From positions 88,113,927 through 88,177,926 of the forward strand of contig CM054058.1 of the NCBI GenBank assembly GCA_028641055.1: a DNA stretch of 64,000 bases, read 5' to 3'. Below, in pieces: positions 56,001-64,000 of this stretch; within the stretch, counting starts at the first letter, position 1, and each line of letters starts with the position of its first letter. The notes under the pieces are model-generated. The model was not told the origin of the DNA, ran no database searches, and was given only the letters and a program-made list of their open reading frames with translations. The position numbers and the translations under genes are program-made. Origin of the DNA: Alopecurus myosuroides. Its lineage: Eukaryota > Streptophyta > Magnoliopsida > Poales > Poaceae.

Positions 56001-56809
56001 ATCTCTTATAGCATGCTGGTGTAGATTTTTCATACTAGTGTGTTATTTGTGCAGTTTTTTTTTTTTATGCCTGTGAAATAGGAGTTTTATCTTGTGTGAA
56101 GATGGTATTTTAGAGTACCTTTATGATTGTATTCATTGGTTTTTAGCTACTGGTTGTTTGCTAATTGTTCATGATTGATGGACTCCAAAACCTCTAATAA
56201 ACAATAACCTAGTGAATAAATAGTCTATTCATCTGCGGTTTTGTTTGCTTGCTTATTGGATTTTGTTGTAAATGTTTTACCTTAGCATGAGTTTATACTT
56301 GTGTTATGATTGTGCTTAAGAGTATCTTATGAAACTAAAACATCCAACTAAAATCATGAACATTTTAAGTGATAGTTGCTTGTGGTGAGTAATATCCACT
56401 GCCATGGGTATTGTTCTGTCTGTTTGTTTTACCTTAGCAACCTAACCTTTTTGCACCCACAAGCTATATTTTTAGCTTCTTATATACCTTGTTATGAGAG
56501 TGGTACACCACTCCATATGTGGTATGTAATATGTGGGATATAGCTAAGAACTCATGAAATAATTGACGGTACATTTCCAGGTAGTTATGTACTAACCTTA
56601 AAATTTCTGTTCAAACTAGGAAACAAAAGTTTTGGACCTAAAACAAGTACTGGTGTACTTCTTTTAATAGTTAATTCACTAATTTAGGTATGTACCCCAC
56701 CTCCCAAGAAAAGTCAAAGGGGGGAAGCACCTGCACTCCAACACTAACATTGTGTTTGTTGGCCCTCCCTTAGTCCTCGCTTGTGAATCTCGGGGACGAG
56801 ATTCTTTTT
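53014..56809 (+). other. Non-coding interior of the LARD-like element
   Basis: AT-rich, with no long reading frame and no retroviral domain. It carries two copies of the AGTACCAT..GGTACT hairpin motif (54843-54866, 55022-55044) and one paired motif (55189-55244) also found in the LTRs. A polypurine string (AAAGGGGGGAAG) at about 56719-56730 resembles a second PPT. Confidence 0.8.
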
Positions 56810-56820
56810 AAGGGGGGAAG
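56810..56820 (+). other. Polypurine tract of the LARD-like element
   Basis: AAGGGGGGAAG, three bases before the 3' LTR; the expected primer site for plus-strand synthesis. Confidence 0.85.
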
Positions 56821-56823
56821 ACC

Positions 56824-59800
56824 TGTCACATCCCAATTTTGGAATACCTTATAACACTGTTGTTTTGCTAATTGCTTGACTAATAAACCTTGGTTGTGTT
56901 TGTTTGTGTTTGTTTAAGTGCAACTAAACAAACTTAAAAAGGATAGCAAAGAAGTAAACTAAAAATATTCAACATATTGTTCCAATGATAAAAATATTCA
57001 ACATATTGTTCCAATGATAAAAATATTCAACATATTGTTCCAATGACTTTGACAATATTTTCTAAAGTAAATATTGATCAAAGAGTTTTCCAAAAACATC
57101 TTAGGAGTCCCATACATGTTGAATATAATTCCAAGACCTAAATTAATGAAGAGGAAACACTTAATAAAATTTCCATAAAGAAATATCAGAAAAGGGAGGC
57201 ATTCTTAAATGCTTCACCAAAATATTATCAAATGTTTTTCCAACCTTGCAAGATTAAAAACAAAAGTATTGGAGAGCATTGACTTGCTATCTCAAGTCAT
57301 ATAAATATTTTGGCAAAACATTATTAAAGAAAAGCCAAATGCCTTATTAAATAGAAATTCCAATATTTATAGAAACTGAAAACTCAAACAAGTTACTTCT
57401 GGAAACTTTAATCAAATGATCTGAAATTCATACCATTGCTTCCTTATATCAAATAAGGAACACACACAAGAGGAGACCAAAAATTGAATCCATTAAAGCC
57501 CTGAAAACATGAATTTTCTCCACAGCAACATTTGGGATTTTGAACAAGTTTGTTCTATAAACTTTTTCCAAATGCCATGAAATAAATACCACATGCTCTA
57601 TATCATAAATAGGGATGAAAACCAAAAGGGCACAAGTTTTTGAATAATTTAAGTTGCCAAAAACCCCTGTTTTCTTAACAGCACCTTTTTGAAATTTGAA
57701 CAAGTTTGTTCTATGAAGTAACTCTAAATGACTTGAATTTTATACCACATAAGTAACACATCAAATAAGGGATGTGTGCCAAAAATTATCATTTTTGGAA
57801 GCTCCTAAGTAGGTTAATAAATTCAATGTCCATTTATGTCAGAATTCAAATTTGAAGAACTTTGAACTACCAAGTTTATTCAATTGAGCCAATTTTCACA
57901 TATGTTGTGTATCTATACTAATAAGAATTTTGGGCAAAAGGATTTCAAATTATGACTTTGTTTGCTTGGTGAAAACATCCATTTTCAGAGAGCAAAGGAC
58001 CTACTTGTAATTTTTCCAGGGACTAAATTGTAAGCTGAGTCACACATGTCCTTCTTCTTCCTGTAGATGATGCAATGGAGGGCATGGCTGCCCATGCTTC
58101 CTTTGCTTCGAGTAGAAGGCTTCTAGTTGGATAAAAACCCCATGTGAGACCTCTACCTGCCCCCTCTCTCTCCCCCCCACAGAGCTCTCTCTCTCCAATT
58201 TTTTTTATGCAAACCAAACCCTAGCTAGTACGGTCACCGTCGAATCGGCCGTTCCCGAGCTCACCGGCGGCCGCCGTGTTGTCCAGCAGCTCCGCCTCGT
58301 CGTGGTGATGCTCTGTGCTGAAGGAATCGGGCCGCAGCGCCGCGAGGACCCCGCGCCATCTCATTCTTCCCCGAGCCCGACGCGACTCCGGCAAGCCATT
58401 CCCGCGCCCTCGCGTCCTCTCCGACCTCACCGACTCCTCCTCTACGTTCGTGGTGAGCAGGGGAATCCCCCCGACCATTTTCCCCCTTCCCTAACCCCCT
58501 AAATCGCCGCCGTCCCGTGCGTGTTGTCCGGCCGCCGCATGCCCTCGTCGCCGGCCGCTCTCCGGCCACTCCCGGGAAACGAGACAGACCCCACTTGGTT
58601 CCCCTCGTCGTAGGCTACATTTAGGAGTTTCAAATCGCAAATTGGTGGCCGGTTTTGCCCGTACGAACTCGCCGGAGATGATCCCGCCGGCGGGTGACGC
58701 GCGCATGGCGCAGCGCTGGCGTCATCTCCCTTGACCCCGCGCGGAGATTTCAAACCGGCTGGTGGCCCCGTGCTCGCCTGCGTGGCGCCCGCGTGGCTGG
58801 TTGGCCCGCGCGTCAGCGACTTGAGGCTGGCTCTGCTCGGGGTGAAGCTCGATCCAGGCCGGCCCTTTTAACAGATCTGGCCCAACAACACTTTATTTTC
58901 CATTTATTTTTCACAGAAACTTGCATGGTTACTTTTGGCTCAAAAAGGCAACTTAAAATATGAATTTGACCAAAATAAAATTTACAGTGGTACCTCAACT
59001 AATTCTAAACCATCTCCAAGTTGTAGATCTACATTTGGATGGATAGATTTGAAATGAAAAATGTTTTGGTAACAGCTACCAGAAACACCAAAATGAGCAC
59101 CATTTTTATTTTACAACTCAGAATGAAGTGAGGCCAATTGCATTGGAAAGCCCTTGAAATTTCCTAACAGGAGCATTTAACCTCGTTTCCAAATTCATTG
59201 TATTTTAGAAATGGAATGCAATTTGGTAAAACACCAGAGAGCACTTTGGTGATTTTTATAAATTAATTAAAGATGAATTTTGATGCAAAACAAATTGGAT
59301 GGTCTTTTATATGTCTAGGACTATCTAAACCTAGAAGGGTTTAATTTTTAGAGCATCCTAGAAAATTTGGTGGACAGATCTTTGATTTGCTTGTTTCTGC
59401 CATTTTGGCATTTTAAGAAATTAAATTGTGTGATTATATTTTTGTGTTGCAATGTTGTTTTCTAGCATGTTTAAGATGTGTGAACTTGTTTTCTAAGTGT
59501 TACTTAGATATTTTAGCATGTTAGATTGTGTGGACTTGAGTTGAGAAGAAATAGAATTTTTGTTAATAGCATTTGATTATTCTCTAGTTAATATTTGCAT
59601 AGCATTTTTGAGTGATGAATTCATGTGCAAAGCACTTGGATTTTTTGAGTGTATCCAGTACCATGTTGGTACTTAGTTTGTGTTGTTATCACCTCTGCTA
59701 TGTTGCATTGGAATTGGTAGAAAAGCACTATTAGCTTTGTCATGACTATGAGAATGGTTATGGAAAAATTCCCTCATGTGTGGAATTTTGACATAATCAT

Positions 59801-62800
59801 TTGTGGTTTTGTGACCACATATTTTTGGGTTGTATCCATAGGTCCAGTAGAATTTTTATAAGTTTGTTATGAGTACTTGACCCCTAAAGTTTTCACTTGT
59901 GTGAAAAACAATAACATGAGTAGCATTGCCTTGCTTATTTAAGCACCCTATTATTTTCTGCTAGTACTGTTAATGCACTAGATGCTAGTTTAGTTTTTTT
60001 TTTTTTTGTTAATTTTTAGCAAATGGACCAGAGGCATTGTGACCTCTTAATGCTTTGATATGCTAGTGGAACACCCACTGGTTTCATTGCATTTTTGGTG
60101 GAAACATTATTTCCCCCACACTAGATGTGTTTCTTTTATATATGTTTTGAGTAGATCTTTAAATGCTTTTTAGGCTTATTGCTAGATTAATTCTCATGAA
60201 ACTAGTACCATTTAGGTACTGTTATTTTGGTTATAGCACCCCTAGATACTTGGTGCTTGTGTTTGAAATAGATTTAAATAGCAATGCATAAAGTCTAAAT
60301 TGCATACTAGGATATTCATGTAGGCTTTTTGTCTTGTTTTTCCCCTAGGGAAAAATATGAATCTTTGGTGTTGAAACCAGAGGATGGAATGTCCTTGTGG
60401 CATTATTACCTTAGGGTTTTCACCTCTGATAGATTTACTCTTAAGTAGCATAAAAGCATGAATAACACTTGGATGACTAGGAATTAATCTCCTCACATGT
60501 GTAGCATTTTAAGCATAGTTTTTCCTTGTTTCCTAGCTATGTTTTTTTTATGTTATTTTGTGGAATCCAGTAGAAATTATGGTACTGGTTAGAGGAGTAT
60601 TTTTCCTCTGCTAGCTTGCACACTTGTGCATAAAATTAACTAGTGTAGCCTAAACTAGTCTAGTATTTTTCCTAAATTTTCTACTAGTAATGAGTAGGAG
60701 TTTTTGGATGCTTGTTTGTTTGTTTTGAGCACTTTTATAAAAGTGACCAGAGGCTTATTAACCTCTTGGTGAGCATATTTGCTAGTGGAACACCCACTGG
60801 TATGTTTGCCTCATGGTGGAAAAATAGGTTTGACTTGTTGTCATGAGCTTATTTCACCACTTGAGTAATTTAGCAAATTATGTGTGCTAGCCATAGAGAT
60901 TGTTGGGGAAGTTTTTAGACATAAAAATGTGTTTTATGTGACACCCTACTGTCTAGTAACATGTGCTCTACCCCACTGGTCCATGGTGTTCTTAACTAAA
61001 AATCATTGAATTGGCCACACATAAACACTAGGAAAAAAGCAGACTTTTCAACTATAGTTTTTATGCCAATTTTTCTTAAGGGAAAAATTGAGAACTTGGG
61101 TGGTACTTCTTGATTGCTTGTTGTATGTATTACTTGTAGCCTTGTTTGTCTTGTTTGGTTCTGAATGTGTGTCCTTTATTCTCTTTTTACGACGTTAGAA
61201 AAACGAAGAGGAAGGAAGTGTCGGGAAGCTCTGTTTCAAGTTCCAGTCACTCCAACAACCAGGGACACAAAGAGATACCAGGCAAGCCATCCTGATTGCT
61301 TGCTGATACAATACTTATCATTATATATCATGCATGTTTTACCTCTGAAGTTTTACCAAAACTTGATTATCAAAACTATTTTTGATGTGGAAATTACTAC
61401 TATACTATATTATAGGTTACTATCATGCCAGTAGTTAAACTTGGTAATACCAAGCCCATAAGCCACCCTATGGTATTTATTACCATCAAATATACTAGTC
61501 CCTAAGTGGACACCCTAAAATTGTGATTCTACAAAACAAAGGCTTTACGGAAAACCCCGGAGAAAAGGCGGATCCTTGTTCTCCGGAGGAATGTGGAAGT
61601 GGTCATTTTTGAGAAAGTGGTGTTTTCAAAAATGACACATAACCTAGTCTTCGCCGGACAACCTTTACCGTACTGCCACCCTACCCCAACATGGGCACGG
61701 GGCTTAACTTGAAGTTTGTTCTTATTAGTGTGTGCTATCTCACTTGCTATAAGGGGCGTCGTACCCTCGAACCGAATGTCGTCAAAACTCCCAATGTTGA
61801 GGCATATAAAGTGTGGGATTAATTTTCCCTCCGGATGCATTCATTGAGGCTCCTGGCTAGGCAGGGTGGGACTTGATGCCGGGGAGAACAACTTCAATCG
61901 AGAGATAGGCATATTCTAGCTTGAACATAGTGGATGGTTATGATCATATACCTGATGTTTACATACTGTTGTTACAGTCCGTGGTTGTTTCACGGGAGGT
62001 GTACTGGATCTGGTGGATGTGTACACCTCTGCAGAGTATAACTTTTTCGAAGAAGCCGCGTCCTCGGATATGGACAGTTGAATGGCCATGTAGCTAGCAT
62101 TGTGTCAATGTTTTCAAAAAGGAAGTTTTTGAAAGGGAATCTTTGGAAAGGAAGTGTTGAACTTGTGAAGTTCGGAAAAGAATGGAAACTTATACCGTGG
62201 AGGTATCGTCGATGATGAAAAGCCAGATGATGTTATACAAAACAAAATGTTTTGCAAACAAAACCTTTTCTACTCTACGCAAGAATTCTGGAAACTGATT
62301 CCAAGAAGTTTTGCAAAGAGAAAATATTCTTTAAACAAAACTTTACCAAACCTCTTGTACATATGATATCTACAAGAGAAATAAAACTATATTATTTTAT
62401 TCTGAAGTATCTTCTTCAACGAAGATACAGATTAACCTGACTGCAACTGTGGTGTCATCATATATGAACACCATTGATAGTGAACCATATTTATAGCCTA
62501 CCTATTCCACCATATAAGCATATTTGCATGTTGGTAAGTGACATGATGGATGTCTTGCTGAGTACATTCAAATGTACTCATTATGGTTTCGCCCCTGGTA
62601 TCTACTTATCAGATTTGGAGAAGGAGCCTCAAAAGGATATTTATGAAGAGAAGTACGGAGTTGACGGCTTTGCGAACTAGGATTGTCTCCGGGTCAGCAG
62701 CCTGTAGGTTAAGGCGTGACTTGGGCTCAACTACGTTGTGTTTTATTTGTCTTCCGCTGTGTTTGTTAAGTGCCTGCCCTTTTGGCAGTTGTGCTAGACT

Positions 62801-62956
62801 TGATCATGTGATCATTTGTGTAACACCTTTATGTATTCGTGTAATGGATGATGTATTTCTGTATGCCAACTGTGTATGTTGTTCACGACTGATCTTTCTG
62901 GGATCGTGAATGTATGCATACGTAGGGTTTCAGACTGCCGGTCTGGGGTCCTTACA
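56824..62956 (+). repeat. 3' LTR of the LARD-like element (6133 bp)
   Basis: Near-perfect copy of 46855-52998. It lacks the extra bases seen at the end of the 5' copy. Short frames repeated at equivalent places of both LTRs (for example 58261-58569 and 48292-48600) are LTR sequence, not a duplicated gene. Confidence 0.95.
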
Positions 62957-63580
62957 TATTCCTTCTCGCCTCCTTGGGCTCCTTGTAGTACTCTCTAAGC
63001 TTCGTCGTCGTGCCCAAGCCACAAACTCGGCCACCTGACGGGCTTTTGTGCTTATCCTTCCCCTTCGTCACGTTCACCGCCCTGTTCAAATGGTCGTCCC
63101 ATGGGCCGTGCAGCGACGGCACGGATGCCGATGTTCCACCACTTTCCATTTCTGCGTTCTGCACAATTAGCGTGAACCGTTTCGAATTCCACCAGTACAC
63201 TATGATGCAATCGACTTGATTGTCGAGAGCAAAGTGTATTTACTTAATTACCAAGTTTTCATACAACTTATTCACCTTCTCATCAACGGTAGTATACTCC
63301 TTAGCTACCGGGTCATATGTAAACCGGGCCCGGATGAATTTTTTTGTCCGCGGCGAGTACATTGCGAGGGGGTCAGGGATGCCCTATGTTGCACGTTAGG
63401 CGTCCTCCTTCTCCCTATTGGGAATCGCCGCTCTGTAACCGCCGCATCCCAGTTTGTGGGAACCTATGTTCAACCCCCGCATCTTCTGCCCCCCAATCAC
63501 CTTTAGCCTTGGCGACTTCGCTCTCGCAAATTAGCTTGAAGTCCCAGAGTTCAGCTTTGGTGATGTTCGGCTCACTCGCT
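62957..63580 (-). pseudogene. N-terminal part of the CACTA 2 ORF (TNP-like protein)
   Basis: Minus strand: SEPNITKAELWDFKLICES at about 63.5 kb is followed by stops and an AT-rich, intron-like part. Then a second block (SASVPSLHGPWDDHLN, GKDKHKSPSGGRVCGLG, LREYYKEPKEARRN) runs to the LARD border and continues at 46854. Such blocks occur in Transposase_24-like CACTA proteins of grasses. The region upstream was cut by the LTR element starting at 63581. Confidence 0.6.
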
Positions 63581-64000
63581 TGTAACACCCGGGGGATTTC
63601 CCTCAATTAGAATTGCTTGTTTTCTTTTTTGCATGCATTGCCTCATGCATCATATGCACCTTTGTTTTCAAACCAATTTAAAACTTCAAACATGTTCCAA
63701 ATGGTTTCAATTAAAAATTGCAAACAAACCATTCAAATTGTAAACCAAAAAGTGTAAATTCAAATATTAAAATGCTTGGTTATTTCAAAAAACCTTTTAT
63801 TAAAACCCTATTTTGTTAATTCCAATTTAAATTCAAATAATAAACCTTGCTCCCATTCAATTACTCAATTTAAAGTCAAATTCACTTGAAATTCAATCAA
63901 ATTCAAAACCGCACAAATATTTGAAAATTTCAAAAACAAAAGTTTGTGCACTTGGGCATTTTGAGTGCTGAGTGCAAAGAAATTTACTTCATAATTTTTG
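63581..64000 (+). mobile_element. Start of a further LTR element (TGTAACACCCGGGGGA...)
   Basis: An abrupt change at 63581 from CACTA coding sequence to TGTAACACCCGGGGGATTTC, followed by AT-rich sequence with many AATTCAAA words typical of Gypsy LTRs. The end is outside the window, so orientation and solo status are open. Confidence 0.65.

Larger units (their letters stand above)
46855..62956 (+). mobile_element. LARD-like element: 16.1 kb, two ~6.1-kb LTRs, non-coding interior
   Basis: Both LTRs begin TGTCACATCCCAATTTTGG and end GGTCCTTACA. TATTC flanks the whole element (46850-46854, 62957-62961). The 3.8-kb interior has a PBS-like site and a PPT but no gag, RT or integrase. Structure fits the large retrotransposon derivatives described in barley-type genomes, here with unusually long LTRs. 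The LTR pair is nearly identical, so the insertion is very recent. It lies in the CACTA 2 ORF. The 3' interior end (CTCGGGGACGAGATTCTTTTTAAG) recalls the region after pol in Tekay/Del-type Gypsy elements, which may be the ancestor (inference). Confidence 0.9.
38604..63580 (-). mobile_element. CACTA element 2, interrupted; only one terminus in the window
   Basis: Starts CACTACTAGGGAAAAGG at 38604 inside the RT of element C, with flanking GTG (38601-38603). Subterminal GTGACGCACC/GGTGCGCCACGCC repeats follow. Its ORF runs on the minus strand from beyond 63580 down to about 40922, so 38604 is the 3' end relative to that ORF. Three later insertions are the solo LTR 42106-45505, the LARD-like element 46855-62956 and an LTR element from 63581. 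The second terminus is not seen. The subterminal repeats are unrelated to those of CACTA 1. Confidence 0.85.

Noticed and set aside
62957..63580. Autonomous TNP2-type transposase for CACTA 2
   Set aside because: Only TNP1/Ulp1-like blocks are visible; no TNP2 transposase motifs were found in the window.

Overview
The window looks like the repeat-rich intergenic space of a large grass genome, probably a Pooideae (wheat, barley, oat or ryegrass type). The evidence is: plant Ty3/Gypsy elements of the Tat lineage carrying an antisense additional ORF with a Transposase_28-type domain, CACTACTAG-terminated CACTA elements, a Stowaway MITE opening CTCCCTCCGTTC, long-LTR non-coding elements, and grass-type F-box/FBD genes. 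Only one ordinary host gene looks intact: an F-box gene at 28105-29922 on the minus strand.

Left block (1-24940). A minus-strand Gypsy element A (5' LTR 24392-24940, gag-pro, RT fragment, then an oppositely oriented spliced aORF at 1-2276) sits inside an old F-box/FBD pseudogene (remaining 3' part 24941-25554). A is interrupted by a complete Gypsy element B (3893-20710; two 491-bp LTRs, TSD TCGGT). B has a broken gag-pol on the plus strand and an apparently intact eight-exon antisense aORF on the minus strand (10990-19004). Intron 3 of that aORF holds a complete non-autonomous CACTA element (13167-17230). It carries a DUF4220 gene fragment and a small gene for an RNase-H1-N/viroplasmin-like domain with a C-terminal membrane anchor.

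Middle block (24941-33754). It holds F-box remnants, a gene-fragment-bearing Harbinger-like element (26600-27578, TSD TAA), a Stowaway MITE (27862-27985), the intact F-box gene, and a 5'-truncated LINE (30263-33137, 14-bp TSD).

Right block (33755-64000). Gypsy element C (from 33755) is cut in its RT by a second CACTA element (from 38604). That CACTA carries its own copy of the viroplasmin-like/membrane-anchor gene (broken), foldback repeats, a tandem duplication and a degenerate minus-strand CACTA ORF ending in an Ulp1-like domain. This second CACTA was itself hit by a 3.4-kb solo LTR (42106-45505), by a 16.1-kb LARD-like element with ~6.1-kb near-identical LTRs and no gag-pol (46855-62956, TSD TATTC), and by another LTR element starting at 63581.

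The points most worth following up are the same unusual domain pair in two different CACTA elements; an intact aORF in a young element whose gag-pol was already dead; an in-frame TAG at the same protease/RT junction codon in three Gypsy families; and repeated hairpin motifs that appear to have expanded the LARD LTR.
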